Source: Candidatus Tanganyikabacteria bacterium
Lineage (GTDB): Bacteria > Cyanobacteriota > Sericytochromatia > S15B-MN24 > VGJW01
Direction: 5' to 3'
Length of the DNA: 64,000 nt
NCBI GenBank assembly: GCA_016867265.1
Contig: VGJW01000013.1
Coordinates: forward strand, 1 to 64,000
Shown: positions 42,010 to 51,644 of the stretch, piece by piece
How the letters are laid out: the number at the start of each line of letters is the position of its first letter
Position numbering within the stretch: the stretch's first letter is position 1
Notes under the pieces: model-generated
What the model was told of the DNA's origin: nothing
Database searches by the model: none
The model's input: the letters and a program-made list of their open reading frames with translations, nothing else
Made by a program: the position numbers and the translations under genes

Positions 42010-43955
42010 AAGCCCAACTCCCCGACCGGGGCGAACTCGACGGTATCGGTGGCGATGGTCGATGCCTCGATGTCGATGCCGTCGGGCCAGGGGTCCTCGT
42101 AATAGAGGGTCTGGCGCCCCGCAAGGCCGCCGATCGCCCAGACCTTGCCACCCGCAAGGGCCGCGCCGAGCGACGCCCGGGGCTGTTTCAGGGCTCCGAC
42201 GGCGCGCCAGCCCGCGCCTCCGGGGTCGAGGCGCTCGACGGATGCCAGGGACCTGCGGCCGGGGCCTACGCCTCCGAAGACCAGCAGTCGGCCCGCCTGG
42301 ACGACGCCGGCTGCCTCGGCCCGTGCCTCGATCAGAGGTTGCCCCACGCTGCGCCAGCGCGGCACCGTGCCGCGGGCATCGAGCATCTCGGCATCTTCCC
42401 GCGGGGCGCCGGCCTCGAAGGCCTGGCCCGAGCCCGTCAGAAATGGGGCAGGCGGCAACATGCGCCCCCCCACCAGCCACCACTGACCGTCACCCGAAAT
42501 GGAGGCGGCCTGGGTGCGGGGCGACGCCGCACCCGTGACGGGTGGCGTGAACCACGTGGCACCCGAGGCACCCGGCAGGGCCCGCAACAGGCTGCTGGGC
42601 AGTACGTCGAGGCCTCGCGCCCCGTGAATCCAGAGCGCGTCGAGCAGGACGCCCCCCATCAGGCTGCTGGTGCCCTGGCCATCGAGACCGCTGGGGGGCG
42701 TGAGGATGGTGGTATCGAACGGCATGTCCGGCAAGGCGGACCAAGTATCGGCGATTGGGTCATAGGCCTCGACCCGCCGGGTCGGCACCGGGTAGCCCTG
42801 GCCATTGGGCGTGATGCCCCCGGCGACCAGGATGCGGCCGCCCACGACGCCGGCAGCGGCCCCTTCCCGAGGCAGCGAGGCAGGTCGCCGGGCCACCCAA
42901 CCCGGGGTTGTGGCAAGCGTATCGAGCATCCAGACGGAGTCCGTGGCCTCGCGGGACGATGTGAGGCCACCTATGACGTAGATGCGCCCGCCCAGGGTCG
43001 CCACGCTGCCTCCCCCGAGGGGAACGGGCAAGGGGGGGCCGGCTTGCCAAGGTGAGAAATCGAGGTCGACCCGACCCGTGCCGCCGGCTGCGACCGAGAC
43101 GGTGGCCGTCCGCATCGGCAGACCATGGACACGGATGTGGACCGGCCAGGTGCCGGGTCGGACGCCCCGGATACGGTGGAGGGGATCGGGACCGGCCGGA
43201 ATGGTTCGGGCTGCCCCGTAGGGGACGGATGCGGGGTCGAGCACGGCCATCGTGACGGGCAGGATGGGACTGATGCCCCGGATGCGGATGTCGACGGCTG
43301 CCTCACCTGTCCGGAAGGGCAAAACCTCGCCAGGCAGAATCCTGTTTCGAAGAACGATGGCGTCGGCCAGAGCCTTGCCATCGATTCGCCCCCACGTGGG
43401 CAAGGCCGGGGGCGTGTCGTGGATCGTCCTGACGAAGGCCGACACGGATGCTACGGGCAGTGCCGCCAGCAGTGCCTCGGCGTCCGTTCGCCTGAGCAGC
43501 GTCTCGTAAACCTCGCCGACGGCCGTACCCGAAGGCGTGAACGTGACTTCCTTCGTCGCCCCCTCCTCGAGGGCCACGACGGCGCGCCACGTGGCACCGG
43601 GCAGCGGCACCCCCTCGAACAGGGGCTCGAGGGCCACGAGCACGTTCTCGCCGGGGGCGATGCCCTGCACATCCGTCGTGTCACCTGCCTCGCCCACCGT
43701 CACGGGCAGGAGAGTCTCCTTGCCACCCGGGGCCACGATACGAAGCCGCCACGCGGGGGCGACGAGCGGGGCAGCCTGCGTCGTCCGGGGAGTGCCTGGC
43801 CAGATGAGGCGAAGCGTGGCCATCCCGGCCCGGGGCTGCTCCGGGAGAGCAGGGCCGGGATGCATCGAACACGACGGCAGCAGAGCCATGGCGGCGCACG
43901 CGACAAGGGCTGCCCTTCTCCCGAGGGAAAGGCCCGTCCGTTGCATGCCGGCCAT
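42006..43955 (-). CDS. Large kelch-type beta-propeller lipoprotein
   Basis: This roughly 649-residue lipoprotein (lipobox LLPSC) is the first gene of the four-gene operon. About 300 residues of beta-sandwich-like sequence precede kelch repeats such as GGRIYVIGGLTSS, GGRILVAGGITPNG, DGQWWLVGGRML, AGRLLVFGGVGPG and GGKVWAIGGLAGR. The start may be the ATG at 43955 or 43946. Its gene is divergent from apt. A role in surface adhesion or complex assembly is likely but unproven. Confidence 0.83.
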   Translation of the reverse strand: MAGMQRTGLSLGRRAALVACAAMALLPSCSMHPGPALPEQPRAGMATLRLIWPGTPRTTQAAPLVAPAWRLRIVAPGGKETLLPVTVGEAGDTTDVQGIAPGENVLVALEPLFEGVPLPGATWRAVVALEEGATKEVTFTPSGTAVGEVYETLLRRTDAEALLAALPVASVSAFVRTIHDTPPALPTWGRIDGKALADAIVLRNRILPGEVLPFRTGEAAVDIRIRGISPILPVTMAVLDPASVPYGAARTIPAGPDPLHRIRGVRPGTWPVHIRVHGLPMRTATVSVAAGGTGRVDLDFSPWQAGPPLPVPLGGGSVATLGGRIYVIGGLTSSREATDSVWMLDTLATTPGWVARRPASLPREGAAAGVVGGRILVAGGITPNGQGYPVPTRRVEAYDPIADTWSALPDMPFDTTILTPPSGLDGQGTSSLMGGVLLDALWIHGARGLDVLPSSLLRALPGASGATWFTPPVTGAASPRTQAASISGDGQWWLVGGRMLPPAPFLTGSGQAFEAGAPREDAEMLDARGTVPRWRSVGQPLIEARAEAAGVVQAGRLLVFGGVGPGRRSLASVERLDPGGAGWRAVGALKQPRASLGAALAGGKVWAIGGLAGRQTLYYEDPWPDGIDIEASTIATDTVEFAPVGELGL

Positions 43956-44081
43956 CAACTGCCCTATGCCCTGAGGATCGCGGCCTTCAACGCTGGAGCA
44001 TGCGGTTTGGACCAGTTGGCCGGGTATGGGCTAAGATGCGTGTTCCCCTTCCTAGCGCGAAGGGGGGCAGAGGTTCCCGAC

Positions 44082-44621
44082 GTGCTCACGGCTGAGTTGA
44101 CCGCCCGCTTCAAGGACCGGATCCGCGACGTTCCCGACTTCCCCAAGCCGGGCATCGTCTTCAAGGACATCACCCCGCTGCTGCAGGAGCCGGACATCTT
44201 CCGGGCAGCCGTCGACCACATCGCGGCCCGGCATGCCGATTCCCGGATCGACGCCGTCGTCGGCATCGAGTCCCGCGGCTTCATCCTCGGGGCGCCCCTC
44301 GCTTACGCGCTGGGCTGCGGCTTCGTGCCCGTACGCAAGCCGGGTAAGTTGCCCGCCCGGACCGTCCGCCAGACCTACACGCTGGAATACGGCACGGACG
44401 CGCTCGAGATCCATGAGGATGCACTGGCCCCGGGCAGTCGTGTCCTGATTGTCGACGACCTGCTGGCCACGGGCGGAACGGTGTCCGCCACCCTCGAACT
44501 CGTCCGTCGGTTGGGCGGCGATGTCCTCGAGGCGGCGTTCCTCGTCGAGCTTTCGTTCTTGGGCGGCAGGGCGCGCGTGGCCGAACTTGGCCTGGACATC
44601 TATCCGATCCTGACCTACTGA
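44082..44621 (+). CDS. apt: Adenine phosphoribosyltransferase
   Basis: This 179-residue salvage enzyme forms AMP from adenine and PRPP. The signature PRPP-binding loop VLIVDDLLATGGT is present, with the N-terminal DFPKPGIVFKDITPLL and the ESRGFILG segment of the family. A GTG start at 44082 gives the standard length; the longer upstream frame crosses the divergent promoter region. relA/spoT follows 82 bases later, an apt-rel order seen in many bacteria. Confidence 0.93.
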   Translation: MLTAELTARFKDRIRDVPDFPKPGIVFKDITPLLQEPDIFRAAVDHIAARHADSRIDAVVGIESRGFILGAPLAYALGCGFVPVRKPGKLPARTVRQTYTLEYGTDALEIHEDALAPGSRVLIVDDLLATGGTVSATLELVRRLGGDVLEAAFLVELSFLGGRARVAELGLDIYPILTY

Positions 44622-44703
44622 CCCCGACAGGTCACCCCGACCGTGAAGGGCTGGTGGTCATGACCGTGACGGCGGGCGGTTCCGGGGGTATGACCCATGA
44701 ACC

Positions 44704-46884
44704 TTGTCTTCCGCTGCTCCGCCGCGTGAACCCTACGATGCCCTGATCGGCCTCATCGAGGGCACGCTTCCTCCGGATGGTGTCGCGCTCGTGCGTGACG
44801 CCTATACCTTTGCGCACCGGATGCACGAGGGCCAGGCCCGGAAGTCGGGCGAGCCCTACATCGTCCATCCCTACGAGGTGGCGCTCATTCTGGCGCGCCT
44901 GGGGGCCGACGCTCCCACCATTGCGGCAGGCCTGCTGCACGATGTTCTCGAGGACACGGACGTGGGCGAGGCGGCCCTCGAGAAGCGTTTTGGCACACAG
45001 GTGGTCCAACTGGTCGCGGGCGTCACCAAACTGGGCAAGCTCTCGTTCTCGAGCAAGCGCGAACGCCAGGCCGAAAATTTCCGCAGGATGTTTCTCGCCA
45101 TGGCGCAGGATATCCGCGTCATCGTCGTCAAACTCGCCGATCGCCTGCACAACATGCGGACGCTAGGCCCCATGGCCCGCGAGAAGCAGGTCGAGATCGC
45201 TCAGGAAACGCTCGACATCTTCTCGCCTCTGGCCCACCGGCTGGGCATGGGGAAACTCAAGTGGGAACTCGAGGACTTGTGCTTCCGCTGGCTGCACCCC
45301 GAGGAGTACGCCCGCATCACGGGGCTCGTCGCCGAGAAGCGGGACGAGCGCGAGGCCAAGCTGCGCGAGATCGTCGGCCAGATCGAAACCGATCTCGAGA
45401 CGGCCGGCATCCGGGGCAAGGTCCTGGGCAGGCCCAAGCACTTCTACAGCATCTGGAACAAGATGACGTCCCAAGGCAAGGAATTCGCCGACTTGTTCGA
45501 CGTGACGGCGCTGCGCGTGATCGTCGACTCGCTGCCCGACTGCTACCACGCGCTGGGGTTGGTCCACACGCGCTGGCTGCCTCTGCCGGGTCGTTTCAAG
45601 GACTACATCGCGATGCCCAAGGGCAACCGCTACCAGAGCCTTCATACTGCCGTGATGGGGCCGCACGGCGCGCCCTTCGAGGTCCAGATCCGGACCCAGG
45701 AGATGCATCAGGTCGCCGAGTACGGTATCGCCGCCCACTGGCGCTACAAGGAGGGTGGCACCTTCTCGAAGTCCGACGAGAAACTAACTTGGCTCAGGCA
45801 GTTCCTCGACTGGCAACCCGACATGCACGATGCCGACGAGTTCATGTCGTCGGTCAAGGACGACCTGTTCAGTGAAGAGGTCTTTGTCTTCACGCCCGCC
45901 GGCGACGTCATCGACTTGATGCGCGGGGCGACGTGCATCGACTTTGCCTACCGGGTCCATTCCAGCGTCGGTCATCGCTGCACCGGCGCCCGGGTGAACG
46001 GCCGCATGGTGCCCCTCGAGACCCGGTTGCGCAACGGCGACATCATCGAGGTCCTGACGGGCAAGGTCGAACGGCCGCGCCTGGATTGGCTGGCCTTTGC
46101 CGTCACCAACACGGCCAAGCAGCGCATCCGGGGCTGGTACAAGAAACAACGGCGCGAGGAGATGATCGTGCTCGGGCGCGAGTCGCTGGAGCGTGAACTC
46201 GACCGCACGCGTCAGGCGGCGCTGGCCAAGCCGGAGTCCTTGGCCGACCTGTGCGGGCGCCTGAAGCTGGGCAACCCCGACGACCTGCTTGCCGCCATCG
46301 GCTATGGCGAGAAAGTGGCCTCGGCCGTCGCCCAGCAGTTCCGCGACGCGGTCGTCCCCAAGTCCGAGGATTTCCCGCTGCTGCCCGCCAGGGCAGCCCC
46401 CATCCGCTCGCGGGGCACGGGCATCTTGGTCGAGGGCGGCGGGGGCATGCTGCTGTCCGTGGCACGATGCTGCGCCCCCGTGCCCGGTGAGCGCATCACG
46501 GGTGCCGTGACCAAGGGCAAGGGCATCTCGATTCACGCCGAGGGCTGCCCCAATCTCGAGCGGGTCGAAAAAGGGCGGCTCGTCGCCGTGGAATGGCAGA
46601 GCGATCCCAAGGCGACCTTCCCGGTTCACATCGCCGTCGAAGTCATGGATCGCGTGGGCCTGCTCAAGGACATCACCATCAAGATTGCGGACATCAAGAC
46701 GAACATCCGCAACATCGACGTCCGCAAGGCCCGCGACCGAATCCTGGTCGTCCAGCTGACGGTGGATGTCGTCGACCTCGCCCATCTCGAGCGCGTCCTC
46801 GCCACCATCGGGCGCATTGCCGATGTCATTCGGGCCTACAGGACCCACCGAGGCAACGCCTCCGGGGGCAAGCGACCCGCGTGA
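44704..46884 (+). CDS. RelA/SpoT-family (p)ppGpp synthetase/hydrolase
   Basis: This 726-residue long RSH protein controls the stringent response. The N-terminal HD hydrolase domain appears intact (HPYEVALILARLG, GLLHDVLEDTD, KLADRLHNMRTLG). The synthetase domain follows (GRFKDYIAMPKGNRYQSLHTAV, then YGIAAHWRYKEGG). The TGS (EVFVFTPAGDVIDL), cysteine-rich (RCCAPVPGERITGAVT) and ACT (VHIAVEVMDRVGLLKDI) domains complete it. With the HD motif intact, a bifunctional Rel is most likely. A TTG start at 44704 is used; a closer ATG is out of frame. The stop overlaps the next gene (GTGA). Confidence 0.94.
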   Translation: MSSAAPPREPYDALIGLIEGTLPPDGVALVRDAYTFAHRMHEGQARKSGEPYIVHPYEVALILARLGADAPTIAAGLLHDVLEDTDVGEAALEKRFGTQVVQLVAGVTKLGKLSFSSKRERQAENFRRMFLAMAQDIRVIVVKLADRLHNMRTLGPMAREKQVEIAQETLDIFSPLAHRLGMGKLKWELEDLCFRWLHPEEYARITGLVAEKRDEREAKLREIVGQIETDLETAGIRGKVLGRPKHFYSIWNKMTSQGKEFADLFDVTALRVIVDSLPDCYHALGLVHTRWLPLPGRFKDYIAMPKGNRYQSLHTAVMGPHGAPFEVQIRTQEMHQVAEYGIAAHWRYKEGGTFSKSDEKLTWLRQFLDWQPDMHDADEFMSSVKDDLFSEEVFVFTPAGDVIDLMRGATCIDFAYRVHSSVGHRCTGARVNGRMVPLETRLRNGDIIEVLTGKVERPRLDWLAFAVTNTAKQRIRGWYKKQRREEMIVLGRESLERELDRTRQAALAKPESLADLCGRLKLGNPDDLLAAIGYGEKVASAVAQQFRDAVVPKSEDFPLLPARAAPIRSRGTGILVEGGGGMLLSVARCCAPVPGERITGAVTKGKGISIHAEGCPNLERVEKGRLVAVEWQSDPKATFPVHIAVEVMDRVGLLKDITIKIADIKTNIRNIDVRKARDRILVVQLTVDVVDLAHLERVLATIGRIADVIRAYRTHRGNASGGKRPA

Positions 46885-47456
46885 GTGCCCAGCATGTCGA
46901 TGTCGTGCTGGCCACGACCAATGCCCACAAGCTGGAGGAGTTCCGGCGCATGCTGCCCGAGCGTGGTGTGCTCCGGCTCGGCGCCCTCGACGAGGCCATC
47001 GAGGTCGAGGAAGACGCCGACACCTTTGCCGGAAACGCCCGCAAGAAGGCCCTTACGGTGGCACGGCTGACGGGCCGGGTGGCCCTGGCGGATGATTCGG
47101 GCCTCGTGATCGAGGCGCTGGGTGGCCGTCCGGGCATTCATTCGGCCCGCTATGCGGACACGCCCGAGGGCCGGATTGCCCGTGTGCTGACCGAATTGAC
47201 AGGCGTCGAGGACCGCCGTGCGGCGTTTGTCTGCGCCCTGTGCCTCGCTTGGCCCGATGGTCGCATGATCGAAACCGAAGGGCGTGTCGAGGGAATCATG
47301 ACCTACGAGCAGGCAGGCATCGGGGGCTTTGGCTACGACCCGATCTTTCACAGTCCGGAGCTGGGCTGCACGCTGGCCGAGGCCACGCCAGACGCCAAGG
47401 ACGCCGTCTCGCACCGGGGCCGGGCGCTGGCGGCCTTGCTGGAACGACTGGCGTAG
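46881..47456 (+). CDS. rdgB: RdgB/HAM1-type XTP/dITP pyrophosphatase
   Basis: This 191-residue house-cleaning enzyme removes non-canonical purine nucleoside triphosphates. It starts at a GTG overlapping the rel stop. Hallmarks are LATTNAHKLEEFRRML, TFAGNARKKA, ALADDSGLVIEALGGRPGIHSARYA, GFGYDPIFHSPE and the terminal SHRGRALAAL. The 3' end converges on the NYN gene with 6 bases between stops. Confidence 0.94.
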   Translation: MSAQHVDVVLATTNAHKLEEFRRMLPERGVLRLGALDEAIEVEEDADTFAGNARKKALTVARLTGRVALADDSGLVIEALGGRPGIHSARYADTPEGRIARVLTELTGVEDRRAAFVCALCLAWPDGRMIETEGRVEGIMTYEQAGIGGFGYDPIFHSPELGCTLAEATPDAKDAVSHRGRALAALLERLA

Positions 47457-47462
47457 GACGCT

Positions 47463-49325
47463 TCAGGCGCTGGTGCCGGCGACGGGATCTCCCTCGTCCT
47501 CGGCATCGCTCTCGACCTCGTCCTCGTAGCCCAGGTCCTCGAGGGCGGCCTGCACGACCTTGCTCGAGGGGTTGAGCACCAGGGCATGCGTCGTGCCGCC
47601 GCGGGGATTGGGGACCTGGCGAGGCACGAACTGGCGCAGGTAGGTCATCAGGCCGATCCAGAAGTGGATGCGCTCATGCGGGCGGGCCTCGCTGTCCGAA
47701 CGGTTGTCCTCGGCAAACAGGGGCAGCAGTTCGCGTTGCAGCGTGCTGCGGGCGATCCAGACCCGACCCCGCAAGGCGTCGTGCATGGCTTGGATCAGGT
47801 CGTCGCGACGGTCCAGGATGTCGCAGACCCATTCCTTGTCGTCGCAGAGGTAGACCTGGCTGGCCGGCGGCGGGGCACTGGGCGCGACCTCGCCCTCGTC
47901 CGGGTTGCCTTCGGTACGGGCCACGGGCTTGGAGACGGTGATGAGGCCGGCCTGCTTGGCGCCATCGAGCACTTCCTTGGCTTCGCGCCGGGCCTCGACG
48001 GGGGCGCGGCCGTCCTGGACCAGCTTGTCCGCGAGCCGCTCGAGCAGCTTGCTGGCGGCCATCCACTCGTGATCGTGCTCGACGAGGTAGGCGTCCAGCA
48101 GGCAGACGAGGGTCTCCTCAGGGCCGAAGTAGGGACCCGCAGCCAGGTGCTTGACAAGGAAGTGGTCGGGGTTCAGGCGAATCAGCTTGACGCGGATCGA
48201 GGGGTCCTTCTTGTGGGGGACTTCCTTGGACAGGATCACGCGGGTCTCCTTGTACCAGGAGAGCCAACCGTGGATACGGTCCATGGTGAGCGCGGGGAAC
48301 TGCTGCTGCAGGTGATCGCGCAGCTTGCTGAAGCTGGGATTGAACGTGTCGGTCAGCGTGCCCGAGAGGAAGGCCAGGATCTCGGCCAGCAGGCGGCGGG
48401 CCTCGTCGACACGGGGGTCCAGGCCCACGAGGCGGAAGCGCCGGATGGTCTTGGGCTCGTGGGTATGCTGGTCCACGAGCGTGACGGATTCAATCTGGAA
48501 TGAGCCCGTCTCGACGGCGGCCTTGAGCCAGATCTCGCGCTCCGCATCCGTGTGGCCCACAAGATCGCGCTGGTGCAGGAAGTCGAGGAACTTGGCGAAG
48601 GTCAGGAAGTCGAAGCGGTTGGCCCGCATGTAGTAGTCCGCATGGACGATGATGGCGTCCAGGGTGCCTACGTGTTCGCCACGGTCACGCGTCTCGCAGG
48701 CGGGTTCGCGCATCGGACCCAGTTCCTCGTCGCCTTCCGGACGGCCCTTGAAGGGGCCGGTGCCGGGACGGGACGCCGGCCGGGCGAGCGCGGGGGCCGG
48801 ACGCTCGGAGGGCACCTGCTGGGCGAGGTCCAGCACGTCGCTGAGCATGTCGTCGAGGAAGGCATAGTTGGTTGCCGCGTCGCACAGGGTCTGCGGCGTC
48901 GCCGTGCGGATGCCCCAGACGAGCACGATCCGCTGTTGCTGGCGCAGCACCTCGACGTAAGCCGAGAGGCTGCCGTCCGTCGTCGCGAGAATCAGTGTTG
49001 CGGCGTGGGGATGCCGTGCCAGGTGCTCCTGCAAGGTGGCGCGGAAGCGACCTCCCTCGGGCGCAGGGATGGCCGCCATGTCCATGACGACCTCGAAGCC
49101 GCAGCGGGCGAACATCCGCGCGTGCTGGCCCAATTCGGGATCGGACCAGTCGCCCAGCACGATGCAGCGGCTGTCGGGCGCGACATCGGCGACCTTCTCC
49201 TGAAGGTTCGCCACGAGGTCCACGGCAAAGTCGTCATCGATGGTACCGGCACCGAATCGCTGGCGCAGAGCCTGCCACACGGACCCATGATCGACGATGA
49301 GCGCGCTCTGCGCGGAATCTGTCAT
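47463..49325 (-). CDS. Large NYN-domain (PIN-like) putative ribonuclease
   Basis: This 620-residue protein has an N-terminal NYN/PIN-like domain (residues 1-160) with acidic residues in ALIVDHGSVW, LGDWSDPELG and LATTDGSLSAYVEVL, where the family binds metal for RNA cleavage. A spacer rich in Pro and Arg follows. Then come about 400 residues of predicted helical winged-helix-like repeats (MRANRFDFLTFAKFLDFL, EWMAASKLLERLADKLVQDG, WIARSTLQRELLPLFAED) and an acidic tail. I do not recognise the C-terminal region. The architecture resembles NYN proteins with LOTUS/OST-HTH-like domains, but that is tentative. Confidence 0.75.
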   Translation of the reverse strand: MTDSAQSALIVDHGSVWQALRQRFGAGTIDDDFAVDLVANLQEKVADVAPDSRCIVLGDWSDPELGQHARMFARCGFEVVMDMAAIPAPEGGRFRATLQEHLARHPHAATLILATTDGSLSAYVEVLRQQQRIVLVWGIRTATPQTLCDAATNYAFLDDMLSDVLDLAQQVPSERPAPALARPASRPGTGPFKGRPEGDEELGPMREPACETRDRGEHVGTLDAIIVHADYYMRANRFDFLTFAKFLDFLHQRDLVGHTDAEREIWLKAAVETGSFQIESVTLVDQHTHEPKTIRRFRLVGLDPRVDEARRLLAEILAFLSGTLTDTFNPSFSKLRDHLQQQFPALTMDRIHGWLSWYKETRVILSKEVPHKKDPSIRVKLIRLNPDHFLVKHLAAGPYFGPEETLVCLLDAYLVEHDHEWMAASKLLERLADKLVQDGRAPVEARREAKEVLDGAKQAGLITVSKPVARTEGNPDEGEVAPSAPPPASQVYLCDDKEWVCDILDRRDDLIQAMHDALRGRVWIARSTLQRELLPLFAEDNRSDSEARPHERIHFWIGLMTYLRQFVPRQVPNPRGGTTHALVLNPSSKVVQAALEDLGYEDEVESDAEDEGDPVAGTSA

Positions 49326-49401
49326 GCCATCACCGGAAAAAAGGACGTAAAAGCCTCAGACCTCGACTATACCACAGACGTGTCCGGGGCCGGCGGGTAC
49401 G

Positions 49402-50397
49402 ATGGGCGACATGGTCACCCTGCGCATTCCGGATCGGCTCCTGTGGTTCGTGTACCCATTCAAACTGGGTGCTGCAGCGGCCTTGGCCGTCATCAGCCTT
49501 GGCCTGCTGCCGGCCGGCCTGCCCAAGGACGGCCTGTCTGCCGGCTTTGTCGCCATGATGTGCGTGCAGCCTACCGTGACCGGGGGCTTGCGTGAGGCCT
49601 TGTCCCAGTTGCTGGGCAGCTTCGCCGGAGCGCTCATCGGGTCGCTGCTGCTGGCCCTCGGGCCCGTGGCGCCGGCACCTCTCGGCGCTACCGTCTTTCT
49701 GACGGCCGCCCTGGTGCTCAAGCGCAGGGCCAGTTTCGGCACCTTGGCCGTGGCCCTGTTCTCGGCGCTGTACATGTACCAGATGCCGGTCGAGCCGCAG
49801 TTGGTGGCAGGGCCGGTGCGAATGGTCGCCGTCGTCGTGGGCGTCGTCAGCGGCGTACTGGTGACGTTGCTGCTGGGGCCCTGGTACTACGAGGCCATGC
49901 TGGGCGCCCGCCTGCGACAGGGCGTCCGGGACCTGGCACAGGCCTTCAGGGCGGGCATGGCGCGTGCGGGCTCGGGCGAGGAGCCGGCGGCCTTCGACAT
50001 CCTCTATGGGGACCTCGTGGCGTGGCGGCAGGAGGCCGGCGCCTTTCGGCAGGAATGGGGGTGGTGGCGAGGGGGGCGCAAGGGCGTGGCTGCCGAGGCC
50101 TTCGCCCGCTACGAAGCTGCGCTGAGAGACCTCGAGATGGCCGGGCACTACGGCTTGGACCTGCTGCGTGCGGGCGATGCCGATGACGCGGAGGTGCTGC
50201 CCCGTGTCTCTGCACGGCTCGAGGCGCTCGCCGACGGCAGGCACGATTGGCCGGCGGCAGGGCCAGATGCCTGGCCCGAATTGCCTGAGGCGCCGCCCTC
50301 GAATGCCGCCCGCAGCACCCTCGTGGCGTGTACCCGCTACATGGGGCACCACGTCCGTGCCGCCGCGCAGGCGCTGGCAAGCCGGGCCGGCACCTGA
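49402..50397 (+). CDS. FUSC-like / aromatic acid exporter-type membrane protein
   Basis: This 331-residue protein has about six N-terminal transmembrane segments within residues 18-165 (KLGAAAALAVISLGLLPAGL, LGSFAGALIGSLLLALGP, MVAVVVGVVSGVLVTLLLGPW). A long helical cytoplasmic domain follows. This is the layout of the aromatic-acid exporter/FUSC half-transporters, and the VQPTVTGGLREALSQLLGSFAGALIG motif is characteristic. The start may be the ATG at 49402 or 49411; a TACGAT just upstream suggests a short or absent leader. The transported compound is unknown. Confidence 0.78.
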   Translation: MGDMVTLRIPDRLLWFVYPFKLGAAAALAVISLGLLPAGLPKDGLSAGFVAMMCVQPTVTGGLREALSQLLGSFAGALIGSLLLALGPVAPAPLGATVFLTAALVLKRRASFGTLAVALFSALYMYQMPVEPQLVAGPVRMVAVVVGVVSGVLVTLLLGPWYYEAMLGARLRQGVRDLAQAFRAGMARAGSGEEPAAFDILYGDLVAWRQEAGAFRQEWGWWRGGRKGVAAEAFARYEAALRDLEMAGHYGLDLLRAGDADDAEVLPRVSARLEALADGRHDWPAAGPDAWPELPEAPPSNAARSTLVACTRYMGHHVRAAAQALASRAGT

Positions 50398-50407
50398 ACC
50401 GAGAGCC

Positions 50408-51619
50408 TCAGGCCCCCGGGACGAGCCAAGGCTCGGGATCTGCAAGAAATCTCACGACCGCCTCTTCGAGGACCGCCACGCCACATGGCAGTGCCGACTC
50501 GTCGATGTCGAAAGCCGGGCTGTGGTGGGGAGCGCCCGGAGCCGCGCCGGGTCTGGCGGCCCCCAGGAAGAAGAAGCTGCCGGGAACGGCTTCGAGGAAG
50601 TAGGCCATGTCCTCTCCACCCATCGAGGGTTCGGCGACCACGACCCCTTCGGTGCCCAGCACGGTACGGCCCGCCTCGGCCACGAGCCGGGTCATACCCT
50701 CGTGGTTGACGGTCGCGGGATAGGTCCGGGTGTACTGGACGTGGCCGCAGCCACCCATGGCCCCGCACAGGCCCTCGACGACCTCGGTGATGCGCCGTTC
50801 GAGCAGGTCCTGGACTTCGGGGGCGTAGGTGCGGACCGTGCCGCTCAGCCGGACCTCAGGGGCGATGACATTGTGGCGGAAGCCGCCGTTGATGGTCCCC
50901 AGCGTGACGACGGCAGGTTGCAGGGGGTCGACGTTGCGCGAGACGAGCGTCTGCAGGCCGTTGACGACCTGCGCAGCCAGCACGATCGCATCGACCGTCT
51001 CCTGCGGCTTGGCGCCGTGGCCGCCGCAACCGGCCACGATGATGTCCATCTGGTCGGTCGCCGCCATGACGGGGCCGCTGCGGACACCCATCGTGCCGGC
51101 GGGCAACTGGCTCCACAGGTGCAGGCCGATGGCCGCATCGACATGCGGGTCCTCGAGGACGCCTTCGGCGATCATCGGGGCGGCTCCGCCGGGCCCCTCC
51201 TCGGCCGGCTGGAATACCAGGCGTACCGTCCCCGCAAGTTCGTGGCGCCGCGCCCAAATGCGCTCCGCGAGGCCCAGCAGGATCGCGACATGACCGTCAT
51301 GGCCGCAGGCATGCATCACGCCGTCCGTCCGCGAACGATAAGGTCTGCCGTCATCGGCTTCGAGAATGGGCAGGGCGTCCATGTCGGCCCGCACCAGCAG
51401 GCACTTGCCGGGACGGCCTCCGTGAATGGTCGCGGCCAGCCCCGTGCCGGCGATGCCTGTCCGGAGCTTCATGCCCTCGGCCACGAGCGGAGCCAGCACC
51501 TCGGCCACCCGAGCCGCCGTGCGGTGCTCCTGGAGCCCCAGCTCGGGGTGCATGTGAAAGTCGCGCCGCCACGAGACGAGCCGTGGCGCGAGGTCGGGAA
51601 GAAGCTGCAAGGTGGTCAC
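50408..51619 (-). CDS. M20-family amidohydrolase (hippurate hydrolase-like)
   Basis: This 403-residue metallo-hydrolase of the M20D group cleaves N-acyl amino acids or related amides. Landmarks are RRDFHMHPELGLQEHRTA, RADMDALPI, MHACGHDGHVAILLG (metal Cys/His), FQPAEEGPGGAAPMI (Glu pair) and AEPSMGGEDMAYFLE near the end. The GTG start at 51619 gives the usual length. It is convergent with the FUSC-like gene and lies 25 bases downstream of the VWD gene. Confidence 0.92.
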   Translation of the reverse strand: MTTLQLLPDLAPRLVSWRRDFHMHPELGLQEHRTAARVAEVLAPLVAEGMKLRTGIAGTGLAATIHGGRPGKCLLVRADMDALPILEADDGRPYRSRTDGVMHACGHDGHVAILLGLAERIWARRHELAGTVRLVFQPAEEGPGGAAPMIAEGVLEDPHVDAAIGLHLWSQLPAGTMGVRSGPVMAATDQMDIIVAGCGGHGAKPQETVDAIVLAAQVVNGLQTLVSRNVDPLQPAVVTLGTINGGFRHNVIAPEVRLSGTVRTYAPEVQDLLERRITEVVEGLCGAMGGCGHVQYTRTYPATVNHEGMTRLVAEAGRTVLGTEGVVVAEPSMGGEDMAYFLEAVPGSFFFLGAARPGAAPGAPHHSPAFDIDESALPCGVAVLEEAVVRFLADPEPWLVPGA

Positions 51620-51644
51620 GGTGAAACGTCAGGGTGCGGCTGGC

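Noticed and set aside
39833-42538. 900-codon open frame on the plus strand
   Set aside because: Antisense to the kelch lipoprotein and subtilase genes; low-complexity Arg/Gly/Pro-rich translation without domains.
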